Below, piece after piece: positions 1 through 37,440 of a stretch of DNA of 64,000 bases. The stretch is taken from contig CM054184.1 in assembly GCA_028829895.1 (NCBI GenBank), positions 29,233,701 through 29,297,700 of the forward strand. Direction: 5' to 3'. Below the pieces are notes generated by a model that did no database searches, was not told where the DNA came from, and saw nothing but the letters and a program-made list of their open reading frames with translations. The position numbers and the translations under genes were made by a program. The stretch's first letter is position 1. Every line of letters starts with the position of its first letter. The DNA is from Sinotaia quadrata. Lineage: Eukaryota > Mollusca > Gastropoda > Architaenioglossa > Viviparidae.

Positions 1-183
1 ACAAGTCCTTGCTGGTCAACACTGGTAATTAGGATAATTAATGCAAGCCCATGCTTGTTAACTATAGTAATTAGAATAACACAAGCCCTTATTTGCTTGT
101 CAACATTGGTAATTAGGATCACTAATGCATACCCCAACCTGCTTGCCATCATGGATAATTAGGTAACTATTTAAGCCCCATAC
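1..183. repeat. Diverged 42-50 bp tandem repeat seeded at the exon 15 donor
   Basis: About four imperfect units read, on the minus strand, as CAxTGTTGACAAGCA..GGGCTTG...CTAATTAC. The same TTGACAAGCA is the end of exon 15 and GGGGCTTAA follows its donor, so the unit looks like a copy of the exon-intron border. The array continues beyond the window edge. Confidence 0.7.
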
Positions 184-25929
<25,746 letters not shown>

Positions 25930-26990
25930 TCTCCAGTTTAGATTTTATACAAATAAGGATAATTCAGAATGATTCAGAGTAGTGATTTCCCCTCTACAGT
26001 TGTCTTGGAGTTTCAAGTGCAATCCGACATCTATTTTTTGTCTGTATCAACTATTGTACTTGTGCTTCTTATCAACTTTTAGCCTGCATCACCTATCTTG
26101 ATGTACTTGTTTCAAGTATGAGACACTACAGAGTACAGTGCTAAATACTTTATCAAGACCCTGAAATGACACGAGTTCGGCTACGGGTAAGCAAATATCC
26201 AACTACCAAGGTCACTATGTTGATTGCCGGACTCTGACCCATCCACTATTTGTAGCTGATGTTAGCACTACTGCTAGTTAACTGTGAGCGATTAGTTTGT
26301 TTATTTACTTATATAGATAGATGGTGCATTTCTTGAGTCTACTGAGATTAATACTGCAAAACATTAGAAACAATCCAATACCATACCAGCAGTGAAATAA
26401 ATACCGTACACTGCAAAAATAAAATATTAAAAATATCTGCAATAAAACCAAGGATAGGTAGGAACAGTCAATCTCAGAACATTCATTGAATCATTCTAAA
26501 GAAGCAGATTATCTGTATTTTAAGTAGAACTGTCGACTGAACATGCAAATGCTCAAAGAAAACTCAATATTTTTTTTTAAAACACCAATGGTGACTTAAC
26601 GTAGGCCGTGCCCCAGTTTGTTAAACACCAGTATACATGTTGAACCCTGTACTGTGGCCAGCAGTATCATACAATTCACATTCCAGGTTTTAATTACATG
26701 TCTTGGTTCAGATTTATTTTTAAATGTTTCAGTGAAAACAGTGCACTCATAAAGGTGGTTGCAAAACGATAGTTTAAATCAAAACTTACGACATAATTAA
26801 CTTCATGTTTCTGGCAAGTTCTGAAGTATTGAGGCTTGGGATGAATGAAAGATTAGTGCAGTTCCGTGTAGACTTCTGCTATTGGTCTACAGGGGACACT
26901 ATAAAGTGGCCTTGCTGGTGCCGTATAGTCGTATTCCTAATAGAATGTGAAGGGCTTATGTTGAGAATGATTGACATGAGGCACATTTCC
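25930..26990 (-). promoter_or_regulatory. Upstream region of the minus-strand gene
   Basis: This is the 1 kb preceding the start codon. I cannot place the transcription start. A TATAAAA (minus strand, plus 25943-25949) lies only 14 nt from the ATG, too close to serve as the TATA box for a start upstream of it. No CpG-rich island is seen. Confidence 0.3.
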
Positions 26991-27520
26991 TCATGCTGAG
27001 TGTGGTTCAATAAGACAAGCACAAAAAACTGGCAACACAAAGACTGGTTAAACAAACAAAATAACACAAAGACTGGTCAAATAGACTAGCAACACAAATA
27101 CTGGTAAAACAAAGACTGGCAACACAAAGACTAGTTAAACAAAAACTGGTAAAACAAAAACTGGCAACACAAAGGCTAGTTAAACAAAAGCTGGTAACAC
27201 AAAGACTGGTTAAACAAACAAAATAACACAAAGACTGGTCAAATAAAGACTGGCAACACAAAGACTAGTTAAACAAAAACTGGCAACACAAAGACTAGTT
27301 AAACAAAGACTGGTAAAACAAAGACTGGCAACACAAAGATTAGTTAAACAAAGACTGGTAAAACAAAAACTGGCAACACAAAGGCTAGTTTAAAAAAAGC
27401 TGGTAACACAAAGACTGACAACGAAAAGTTAAGCAGACTAGCAACACAAACACTGGTAAAACAATGACTGGCAATACAAAACTAGTTACACAAAAACTGG
27501 TAACAAAGTCTGGTAGTACA
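26990..27520. repeat. About 17-18 bp minisatellite
   Basis: About 30 units of ACAAAGACTGGTAACAC type, with alternating TAGTTAAAC, GGTAAAAC and GGCAACAC variants. The pattern of variants recurs (27,000-27,240), suggesting larger block duplications. Confidence 0.88.
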
Positions 27521-27539
27521 GTTTCTGGATGGAGTCATA

Positions 27540-27606
27540 GGTGAACTATTTTGAGTCGTGAACTATTTTGAGTCGAGAACTATTTTGAGTCGTGAACTAT
27601 TTTGCT
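27540..27606. repeat. 18-bp repeat, four copies
   Basis: Four copies of GTGAACTATTTTGAGTC, one with GAGAAC instead of GTGAAC. Confidence 0.85.
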
Positions 27607-27609
27607 GAG

Positions 27610-28970
27610 AGTGAACCTTAGTCTTCGTGACCTATTAACCCTCGGCGTAGCACACATACATACTCTAAGCCAGTCTAAGGAGTCTAAGCCTATGATATGT
27701 TAAATGCTAGCCCCGCATCAATCCCTGGCGCGAAGGGATTTTCTCGATGTAAAATTGATTATAATATTTAATAATTGCACCCCCAAATCCCCAACTTACA
27801 AGCCAGCCACTGTCTAGAGGGGAAATCTCTTTCTATGCCTAAGTCTCTTGTGGCTCGGGCCCCACCCAGCACTATCTAACTAGGCACTGATATTAGGAAG
27901 ATTATAAGCTAATACTAAGCAAACAACGTAACGGACGAACAAGTCACGTGACCTTCACAACATGAAGCACGGTACTGAACAGAGCATGATAACAAAATAG
28001 CTCAAATGCAGCAGTTTAATTAAATACAGAAAAAGCAAAAACAGTATGGCAAAGAAAATAAGGATTTAACGATTGTAACAACGAAAATGTAAATTGTAAT
28101 TTATTGCATTTCTATCTAATTCAATGTTCTACAACCTTCGTACACGTTCATAATGTTACTGCTTTCAACATACAAAATAATGAAAGGAATCTCATGAACC
28201 CTATGTCCATGGCATATCCACATATCATGCCATCCACTCACCATATCTGCAATATAACCACCTCTACCTCACCAGACCTTGGCATCCACTAATCATACTA
28301 GCAATACAACCACCTCTATCTTAAATAAAATATAAATCTTAAACTTAAGTCTACAATTATCAGTGAAGAATCATTTTAAGATTAGTTTGGAAATGTTGAA
28401 GATGTTAATGTGACTATCTTGAAAAGGACTTGCAAGTCGAATGACATTGTTTGAACTTTGATATAGGGGCAGTGGCTCCAGAACTTTTAGATAATGACTG
28501 TTATTTTATGTTGAATAATGCTTAGCCTATTTTAGAAGTACTACTGCATGAAGAATCTTGAGTTTTGTATTTCTTTTATTTTATTTCATCATTCATCATT
28601 CTTTTCTTTTCCCCCACCCCACTGGTGTGAGTTGTGAATGGCTGACTAACCAACGTGTGAGAGGAAACCCATAGATCAATAAATTTGAACTTATATTTTG
28701 ACATTTTGACATTTTGACATTGAGACTTTTTCTATGGTTTTTGGAAGAGTGATTGTGGCCGTTGTTACACGTTGTGTTGTCTGTGCTGTCTACACTTCAC
28801 CCTTACCCGTATGCAATCACACATGCAAACATATCGGCAATACGTAACCTACATGCAGAATAAAATTCGAGCCAAATAACCATATGTGTGTGGATTTGTA
28901 ATAACATCTATGCAAGTCCTAAGTGGCGTCGACTAGCCACCACCCCCCTCTCTTCGGAGAGAAGGGTACC
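27610..28970. other. Unique intergenic region with a CLEAR-type E-box
   Basis: No gene seen. The stretch 27,640-27,960 is relatively GC-rich. At 28,698-28,721 a (TTTTGACA)3 run follows AATAAATTTGAAC, a layout typical of the 3' tail of a non-LTR element, though I cannot name it. Confidence 0.45.
27943..27952. promoter_or_regulatory. GTCACGTGAC palindromic E-box
   Basis: A perfect 10-bp palindrome matching the CLEAR element bound by TFEB/MITF-type bHLH-ZIP factors. It is about 2.0 kb upstream of the ATG of the secreted protein gene. Function is inferred from the motif only. Confidence 0.4.
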
Positions 28971-28974
28971 GGTA

Positions 28975-29400
28975 ACAGTTCATTTTTCCTTTACTTTGTT
29001 CATTTTATTCACATTATCTTCCATTTCTTCACTTTATCTTCACTTTTTCAATTTACCCCCACTTTGTTTAATTTGTTCAAATTACCTTCACTGTTTTCAC
29101 TTTGTTCACTAACATTAAATTTGTTCAATTTGTTCATTTTATTTTTACTGAGTTGAATTTGTTCAATTTACATTCACTTTGATCAATTTGTTCACTTTAA
29201 CTTAAAGTTTGTTTATTTTACTCCACTCTGTTAATTTTATTCACTTTATCTTCACTTTTAAAATTTACCTTCACTATATTCACTTTGTTCACACTACCTT
29301 CACTTTGTTCAATTTATTCATTTAACTTCTTTTGCTCACTTTATTTTCACTTTGTTCACTAACATTTACTTTGTTCAATTTGTTCGCTTTGACTAGTTTA
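28975..29400. repeat. Degenerate 11-13 bp pyrimidine-rich repeat
   Basis: Repeated TTCACTTTGTTCAATTTG and TTATCTTCACTTT words for over 400 bp without a fixed period. Confidence 0.75.
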
Positions 29401-30385
29401 GGTGTAATCCTTTGCAATGAGAGTAAGAAAACTTCCTGGATCCGATTTAACTGTGTAATGAATTGAGAACAAATGTGATTAAGTGCAACTAGGTGAGATC
29501 TAAGTGTAAATATTTCTTTTAATTAATCATGCACAAATTTTTGATTTAATCAAATATGAGGTCGTCAAAAATTCATCTTACTTTGAAAACATTTATTTAC
29601 TGGAAAACGTTGGACAGCTATCTTTGGTGTGCATTCCATTTTCTATGGTGAGAGCACATTCACCTAGAACATAGATAATATCAAAGTGTGGGCAAAATAA
29701 AAAAGAACTGTTTAGAAGGGACTGCTAGTTTTATTAGTATACATTTACTTAAATAATTATAAAGAAATTGTTTCTTTCATCCTAATTTGTCAAACGGTGA
29801 ATCTTTGACCTTTGCCGATATTTCCAGACACATTTCTCATTGTGCACATACTGAAATACGCAGTATTATTTATTGTAGTACTTGTTACATTGTTACAGAA
29901 ATTATAAAGAAGTAATTAGTAAATAAACGCATCATGTCACTTTTTATAATATATAAACTTTATTGTCGCGAGTTGTGTTTGTTTACCATTTACATGTTTC
30001 TGTCATCCATTTACTAAATGTTTCTTTCATCAATTTAAGACATACTTTTATGTGAAGATACTGAAACTATACCAACTAATCCAAATGATTCAGCGTACAC
30101 TTTTTTTTCTTTGGCAGAAACCAAAGTTTTACATCTGGCGCTCTAGAAGGCTGTGTAATTTTAAGAAGTTACAGTTCGACTAAACTTTACGATCTAGTAC
30201 AAACAGCCAGGAAAAAATTTGCAAATTTGCTGGATTGTATTTTTAGGACGGCACAGTAAATATCAAATATAAGAATGATTGCAAATTATTTCATTTTGAA
30301 AAGAATAATTATTTACTCTTGTCGAAATTTTACTTTTCTATTGCATTGCATGGTTAGCCAAAAGCTCTTCTCTTTGCTTCATAAT
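29400..30385. other. Unique AT-rich intergenic DNA
   Basis: Nothing supported on either strand. Confidence 0.5.
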
Positions 30386-30705
30386 AGGCCTCTAATTTTC
30401 ACATTGACTAGCCATAGAGTACCACCCATCACTTCAAACTAGTCTATGAATTTCCATATTGACTAGCCATAGAGTACCACCCATCACTTCAAACTAGTCT
30501 ATGAATTTCCATATTGACTAGCCGTAGAGTACCACCCATCACCTGTTTGAGTTTACTCTCCTTTTTGAGTTTAATCTCCTTTTTGACTAGTCACAGACCG
30601 CTAACCATCGCCTCAAACTAAATCTTGAATTTCTTCATTGATTGGCCTTAGATTTATCGCGTCACGTTAAACCACGAATTGACTCACTGATTAGCCATAG
30701 GGCGC
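30385..30705. repeat. 55-bp minisatellite with diverged flank
   Basis: Three near-identical copies of GACTAGCCATAGAGTACCAC then CCATCACTTCAAACTAGTCT. Two to three strongly diverged units follow (to about 30,700), so the array is older than its homogeneous core. Confidence 0.88.
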
Positions 30706-31000
30706 TTGGATATTCCTGGAAACTGGGATTAATCTCTTTCTGTTTGAACAAGTTAATAATTTTCCACTAAACAAATGTTGTTGTTGTTTTCTAATTCAGG
30801 GCATTGTGTGCGAAAGTTCCAACATATTTTTATTTTTAATTGCATACATTTAACCAGACGAATGGAAATAAAATCTAACGTAGAGTGTTAATGACCTCTA
30901 ATATCATTTACTTGATTTGATAAATTGACCTGGTAATTGTTTTTAACTGCTACTCTTATAGAGACTTCCGTCACATTTAACACTGAAGAAAAATGCAATG

Positions 31001-31362
31001 ATCATGGGGAAATAAAGTCTGGAGATCATATTCATGGGGAAATAATGTCTGGAGATCATATTCATGGGGAAATAATGTCTGGAGATCATATTCATGGGGA
31101 AATAAAGTCTGGAGATCATATTCATGGGGAAATAATGTCTGGAGATCATATTCATGGGGAAATAAAGTCTGGAGATCATATTCATGGGGAAATAATATCT
31201 GGAGATCATATTCATGGGGAAATAAAGTCTGGAGATCATATTCATGGGGAAATAAAGTCTGGAGATCATATTCATGGGGAAATAATGTCTGGTGATCATA
31301 TTCTTGGGGAAATAATGTCTGGTGATCATATTCTTGGGGAAATAATGTCTGGTGATCATATT
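31001..31362. repeat. 30-bp minisatellite, 11 full copies, open on both strands
   Basis: Eleven full units (31021-31350) of GGAGATCATATTCATGGGGA then AATAATGTCT, plus partial ends. Units differ mainly at AAAGTCT/AATGTCT and, in the last three, GGTGATC and TTCTTGG. Both strands stay open across the array because 30 is a multiple of three. There is no ATG start upstream on the plus strand. Confidence 0.97.
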
Positions 31363-31684
31363 GCAGATTATATCACTGTTCAGGCACTAGGAATTTCTGG
31401 CCATGCGAATAATTCCTGTTGTCAGCAGACTGTACTATTATATCGACATAACACAAAGATAATTTTCTCAAGAATTTGAAATATTTTTGTTTAAAAGTCA
31501 CCACTGACGGCTTGAACCTAAGATAATTATGAAATCTTATTGATCGTATCAAACGTCTTCGATTCCATTATGATACTAAAATCTTCGGTCAGTATTAATT
31601 AAGGTGTCCGACTGTTTAGGCATTATTACTGATTGCTCGCTTTGACGTGTCCAATTTACTCTAGCAATCGCACTTATAAAGTCA

Positions 31685-31880
31685 TTCATTATTTATTCAT
31701 TGTAAGTCATTTGTCATTTATTCATGGAAGTCATTCGTCATTTATTCATGGAAGTCATTCGTCATTTATTTATTGTAAGTCATTTGTCATTTATTCACTG
31801 GAAGTCATTCGTCATTTATTCATTAAAGTCATTTGTCATTTAATCATGGAAGTCATTCATTATTTATTCATTGTAAGTCA
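31685..31880. repeat. 24-bp minisatellite
   Basis: About eight units of GAAGTCATTCGTCATTTATT plus CATG, with GTAAGTCAT variants. Confidence 0.9.
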
Positions 31881-32430
31881 TGAGGGACAATTGGCTCAGA
31901 GCAATGGATTTCTTCTGTCGTCGTTATTCTATACAAATGATGGATACTTATCATACATTTAATAATATTTATTTAGAATAATGACTTATTCTAGCAGAAA
32001 AAATATAAGTGACCTTTAAAATGTTGGTTTACCTGTTTTCAATTCTTCTAGCAAAGAATTTGGCACAAATTTCTGTGATTCGCCCATTAATCCCTGAATA
32101 TTTAGGCATAATTATTTCGGGTTTTCATCTCTGTTGCAGTCATTTGGGAGTGAGAGGTGTGTGCGGGGGGTGGGAAGGGGGATTTTTTTTTCGATTTCCT
32201 GCTTACAAGGCGAAGTTAACATACTTCACAGTAATGGCAACCGCATGCTTCCTGTTCCGAAATTCTTCCGATGCTCATTTGCATAGATAAGTTCCTGAAA
32301 GAGAGACCACCCTAACAACCCTGTCACAAGCAGTGTCCTTTCGACCTTTAACATGACACCTGCAGAAGGAGTGCAGCAGACAAGCAACACAGACGTAGTG
32401 TCTTTGTCAATAAGTATATGTGCTGTGTAG
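31880..32430. other. Unique region with G-rich tract
   Basis: GGGGGGTGGGAAGGGGG lies at 32165-32181, a potential quadruplex. No gene supported. Confidence 0.5.
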
Positions 32431-32870
32431 CACACTATGTAGCAGTGGATATGTTGAGTTGGAGAATGGATATGCTGAGTTAGAGAATGGATATGTTGAG
32501 AAGGTGTAAGCCGAGCTGGAGAAAATTTGGATATGTTGAGTTGGAGATGTAAGCTGAGATGGAGAAATTCTAGATATGGTGAGTTAGATAACGGATATGT
32601 TGAGGTGGAGAAGGTGTAAGCTGAATTGGAGAAATTCTGGATATGCTTAGAGAATGGATATGTTGAATTGGGGAACGGTTATGTTGGTTTAGAGAACGGG
32701 CGAGCTGAGTTAGAGAAAGGCTGGGTATGTTGAGTCAAAGAACATATATCTTAAGTTGAAGAACCTCAAAAAGGAGTGTGCTGGTTTCCTATTGATTACA
32801 GAAAGGGTTGAGTGGGAGAACGGGTGTGTTGATTAGGAGAATGGATTTGTAGAATAGGCAACCGTACCAT
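32430..32870. repeat. Degenerate 20-30 bp repeat
   Basis: About 17 irregular units of GGATATGTTGAGTTGGAGAA with GTGTAAGCTGAG insertions. Plus strand purine-rich. Confidence 0.8.
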
Positions 32871-32949
32871 ACCTGATAATTTGAGACTAGATGAAAACTT
32901 AATTCATGTTATTGAGAGCCCACTTGGCTTTCATTTATTCTCTTCGGAA

Positions 32950-33065
32950 TATTCAGAAATATGGCGCACAATTGTCAAAACTGTCACATTGGTCATAACA
33001 GGTTTCGACGTATAGAATATGGCACACAATTATCAGAATTACGTGAGATTGGCCATGAAAGGTTT
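32950..33065. repeat. Two-copy 54-bp direct repeat
   Basis: ATGGCGCACAATTGTCA and ATGGCACACAATTATCA start two diverged copies ending near AGGTTTCG and AGGTTTAA. Confidence 0.75.
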
Positions 33066-33227
33066 AATAAGTGTTCAGAAATTAAGGAGTTTTTTCCTTT
33101 AGATTCAATCTTCCTCATGTTGAATAAAACCTATTCCCCGGGTACTTTTCGAATACGTGAAATTAATATCCAATTATCATTCGATTTATCTCTGATTGTT
33201 AACTAGACGCTATGTTCTTACTGATCT

Positions 33228-33510
33228 TTGTTTAGACAAAATTTACATCTGTGGCCCATTTCCTAATTTCTGTCACTATGTTAGACAACATTTAATTCTA
33301 AGGCCCCTTCCCAAATTCTTGTCACTATTTTAGATAACATGCACATCTAAGGCTCCTTCCCGAGTTCCTGTCACTGTATATCTCAGAGAGCTAATGTGTC
33401 TAACCTTTTCCTGAATAAATATGACTGTCTGGTATGGATAGGACCACTTTCCTCTAATTCCCATCGCTGTCATGCAGCCTTTCCAGAATTCTATTGCAAT
33501 GTCAGATAGC
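33228..33510. repeat. About 63 bp degenerate repeat
   Basis: Four to five diverged units with GGCCCCTTCCCAAATTCTTG then TCACTATTTTAGATAACAT. Confidence 0.7.
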
Positions 33511-34200
33511 TAATCTGGAGGTCAAAGAACAATTAGTGCTTATGCATGAAATCACAAATGAAACATGGACAGAATGTTGTTTACATATGGACACAATTAG
33601 AGTTTAGAAAGAAATAAAAATAAACAGATGACTATGGAATATTTTGTTTGAATATTAATTTAGGCAAAACTTCCCCAGTGTAACTTCTGGATGCATGGAA
33701 AAAAATAACTCTTCAGTTATCCCCCCCTTTGTCTGACAAATACCACTACCCTGAGCACCATTAAAATGCAGTGCTTGTCTCCACAATGCAGGCTCAAGTG
33801 CCGATTGTGTTGAAAAGATTTGACACCCAGAAGGTAACCGAAGATTAGACAGAATAATAATGCCTGTCTGGGACCTCATTTCTCCATTTCTCTGGCGTGG
33901 AGGGATGTACAGCTTGTCTGGAATAAAAGCGGAAAGACTGAGCACTGTCTAGAGTACAGCACGCAAATTCAGAATCATATTTTCTTTTAAAATGTTTTAA
34001 GGGATTTCTGTTTCGGCTTAAATCGTTTCTAACCGCACCCAATATTAAGGACAGATGATACACAAATATTACCTTAAAAAAAAGTAAATATTTTTATTTT
34101 TTTGTTTTTAGTAACACATTCACACTGTTTTATTAGTCTAAAATAAATTGAATTAATTCTTTATTTAATTGTTGATTAGTTCGTATTCAACACATCGTAA
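33510..34200. other. Unique region, minus frame of unknown nature
   Basis: The minus strand 33,655-33,945 has 96 open codons with coding-like composition (for example QALHFNGAQGSGICQTKGG). I do not recognise it. It could be a fragment of a dispersed element. Confidence 0.35.
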
Positions 34201-34209
34201 ATACACATT

Positions 34210-35130
34210 TGCTATGATATTATTACTTTTCAATCTTTTTTGTCATCACTCTGCTGTTATTCATTATCCTCATTTTTCATCATTGTTTTTTCATTACTCA
34301 CCTTTGATTTTTCACTTCTCTTCTTTGACCAACATATTCTTTTTCTTTATTCTCTTGATTTTTTTCATAACTCTTCTTTTATTTACCAATCTCCTTTTCT
34401 TCGTCATTCTATTTTTTCTTCACTTTCCGATTGCTGATTATTCTCTGGTTTATTAATTATTCTCTTTTATTCACCACTATCTTTTAGTTGATCATTTTCC
34501 TATTTTCATCATTCTCCTTGCGTTATCACCCCCTTTTCCTTCAACATTCTTCTTTTGTTCTTTATTAACCATTTCATTCTCTTTTAAACTAGTTCACCAT
34601 TCTCTTTGTGTTAATCATTCTGTTATTTCTCTTTTACATTCCTTTTTGTGCATTCTCGGTGTTTTATTAAAAATCAGTCCTTTAGCTCGCCATTCTCTTT
34701 TGTCAAACTCTCCTTTAGCTCGCCATTCTCTTTTGTCAAACTCTCCTTTAGCTCGCCATTCTCTTTTGTCAAACTCTCCTTTAGCTCGCCATTCTCTTTT
34801 GTCAAACTCTCCTTTAGCTCGTCATTCTCTTTTTTCAACAAACTCATTAGCACTCATTCTCTTTTTCCAATACTCCAATACTCTCCTTTAGCTCATACAT
34901 GTCGTTACCCCTCTCATTTTTTAAAAATCATACTTGATTTCATTATTATCCTTTTGTTCATCATTCTCTTTATGTACATACATTTTTTCTTTATCATTCG
35001 CTTACAAAGCTCTTTTACACCTTTACTCGTTCTTGTTCATAATTTTCTGTTTTGGTTTGCTATTTTTACTATTCCTTCTACAGTTTATTAATCTTCTTTT
35101 GTTCATCAGTGTTTTTTCTTTCATTAGTGA
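34210..35130. repeat. Degenerate CATTCTCTTTT repeat with a 33-bp core
   Basis: Over 900 bp is built from CATTCTCTTTT words. Inside, 34,680-34,840 holds five near-perfect 33-bp units of CTCGCCATTCTCTTTTGTCA plus AACTCTCCTTTAG, a recent local expansion of an older array. Confidence 0.88.
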
Positions 35131-35234
35131 CCTAATTTCAGTTATTCCACACACATTGTCTCGCGTGTGAAACAATCCACCGCCAACGAAACAAAGCAGA
35201 AAGAAGCCATTTGATGCCTTATATATGTGTGTTT

Positions 35235-36195
35235 TAGGGCACACATTTTCATATCACTCTATATTCATGCTTTTTTAAAAACATTATATCAAAATCACAG
35301 TGTCACAGGGTACACATTTTCAAATCTCTCAATCCATGCTCTACGAAAGGAATTTTTATATTACTCCAATCCATGTTATGTGAGATGCATTTCCTTATAT
35401 TCATGTTATATGACGCATCTTTGTATTACTCTGTATCCAGGTCAAAGGGCATATCATATCTAGGTGATAGGGCACACACTTTCATATCACTCTATATCCA
35501 GGTCATAGGGTAAACGTTTTAATATTATTCTATATCCAGGTCATAGGGTACATATTTTCATATCACTCTCTATTGTAGGTCTTAGGGTACACATTTCCAT
35601 ATCCTTCTGTATCCAGGTCACAAGGTACACATTTTCATATCATTGTTTCTAGATCATAGGGTACACATTTTTAATATCTCTCTATATCCAGGTCATAGGG
35701 CATACATTTTCATTTACATTACTCTATATCCAGATCATAGGGAACACATTTTCATATCTCTCTGTATCCAGGTCATAGGGCATACATTTTCATTTACATT
35801 ACTCTATATCCAGATCATAGGGAACACATTTTCATATCACTCTGTATCCAGGTCATAGGGTACACATTTTCACATCATTGTTTCTAGATCATAGGATACA
35901 CATTTCCACATCCCTCTGTTTTCAGGTCATAGGGCATACATTTACGTATTACTCTATATCCTAGACAAAGGGTGCACATTTTCATATCACTCTACATCCC
36001 TGGTCTAGAGTACACATTTTCATATTCCTCTTTTTTCAGGTCATAGGGCATACATTTTCGTATTACTCTATTTCCTGAACAATGGGTACATATTTTCATA
36101 TCACTCTACATCCCAGGTCATAGGGTACACATTTTCATATCCCTCTGGATCCAGGTCACAAGGTACACATTCTCATATCTCTCTGTATCACCACA
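35235..36195. repeat. About 39 bp minisatellite, about 24 units
   Basis: Units of CAGGTCATAGGGTACACATT then TTCATATCACTCTATATC. The block at 35,685-35,760 recurs at 35,763-35,840 (GGGCATACATTTTCATTTAC), showing duplication of two units together. Confidence 0.92.
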
Positions 36196-36600
36196 CTTGG
36201 CGCCTGCACTCATCTGTGAAATCACGGATAGATGGAAGTGAACCTGCCGTGTAAATCGAACACAAGTAAGGATAGCACACCAGTCTATTTATTGCTCTTT
36301 ATCGGGAGTGAACAATTATCAAATTGCCAATAGTCTACAAATGAGCGAAGAGCTGAACTTTAGTCATTACGTCACCTGGCTGACTTATAACGTATAGATG
36401 TTAGCGCCATCCACCTAGTTGCCGATTTAGCCACTTCGCCCTCTGATTCGAACATAGTTCCTTACTTTGAATGCTCCCAGTTTTGTGGCCAGAGAGTTTA
36501 GCAATGTACTGAAGGAAAAAAAGTAAAATATTCTGTACACTGCAGGCAAGGTTTACTTTGAGCCTACTGAGATGAAAGCCGGATCTACTGGCTTGAAAAT
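36195..36600. other. Unique, GC-richer intergenic segment
   Basis: About 400 bp with several CG dinucleotides and no tandem structure. No exon could be supported. Confidence 0.45.
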
Positions 36601-36800
36601 CTTTGCTTGCAAAGTTCTTAGACACTTATTGTTAGTTGTCAAGCAATAGAATTTGTGCTCTTAGAATTGTTAGTTGTCAAGCAATAGAATTTGTGCTTGT
36701 AAAGTTCTTAGAATTGTTACTTGTCAAGCAATAGAATTTGTGCTTGTAAAGTTCTTAGACACTTATTGTTACTTGTCAAGCAATAGAATTTGCAAACAGA
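36600..36800. repeat. About 45-55 bp minisatellite
   Basis: Four units of GTTAGTTGTCAAGCAATAGA then ATTTGTGCTTGTAAAGTTCTTAG, with an optional ACACTTATT segment. Confidence 0.9.
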
Positions 36801-36839
36801 AAACTCCATATAGGCTATAGCACGCTTGTATATTTACAG

Positions 36840-37278
36840 AAATCCGTAATCTTGCACACTTTTATATCTACAGAAGTACATAATATAGTACGCTTTATTA
36901 TCTACAGAAGTACATAATATAGCACGCTTTAATATGTACAGAAGTACATAATATAGCACGCTTTAATATCTAAAGAAGTACATAATATAGCACGCTTTAA
37001 TATCTAAAGAAGTACATAATATAGCACGCTTTAATATGTACAGAAGTACATAATATAGCACGCTTTAATATCTAAAGAAGTACATAATATAGCACGCTTT
37101 AATATCTAAAGAAGTACATAATATAGCACGCTTTAATATGTACAGAAGTACATAATATAGCACGCTTTAATATCTAAAGAAGTACATAATATAGCACGCT
37201 TTAATATGTACAGAAGTACATAATATAGCACGCTTTAATATCTAAAGAAGTACATAATATAGCACGCTTTAATATAAT
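36840..37278. repeat. 34-bp minisatellite with alternating monomer types
   Basis: About 12-13 units of GAAGTACATAATATAGCACG plus CTTTAATATGTACA or CTTTAATATCTAAA. The order of the two types (G = TGTACA, K = TCTAAA) after the first units is G K K G K K G K G K, a higher-order pattern. Confidence 0.95.
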
Positions 37279-37440
37279 ACGCTTCAGTTAATACACTTAT
37301 GTCTAGATAAATTTACTATAAGGAACGCTTCAGTTAATATACTTATGTCTAGATAAATTTACTATAAGGCACGCTTTCGTTACTATACTTATGTCTAGAT
37401 ACATTTACTATAAGGCACGCTTCAGTAAATATACTTAGTC
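37278..37440. repeat. 47-bp minisatellite, about 3.5 copies
   Basis: Units of ACGCTTCAGTTAATATACTT then ATGTCTAGATAAATTTACTA and TAAGGC, directly continuing the 34-bp array. Confidence 0.9.

Noticed and set aside
25943..25949. TATAAAA on the minus strand upstream of the ATG
   Set aside because: Only 14 nt from the start codon, so a start of transcription 30 nt downstream would fall inside the coding sequence.
28104..28292. Plus frame of 62 codons
   Set aside because: Chance frame in unique AT-rich DNA with imperfect internal repeats.
30937..31479. Long plus frame of 180 codons
   Set aside because: It has no ATG start, and nearly all of it is the 30-bp array, which is also open on the other strand.
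33655..33945. Minus frame with coding-like composition
   Set aside because: No domain, start or splice context I could support; kept only as a note in the region entry.
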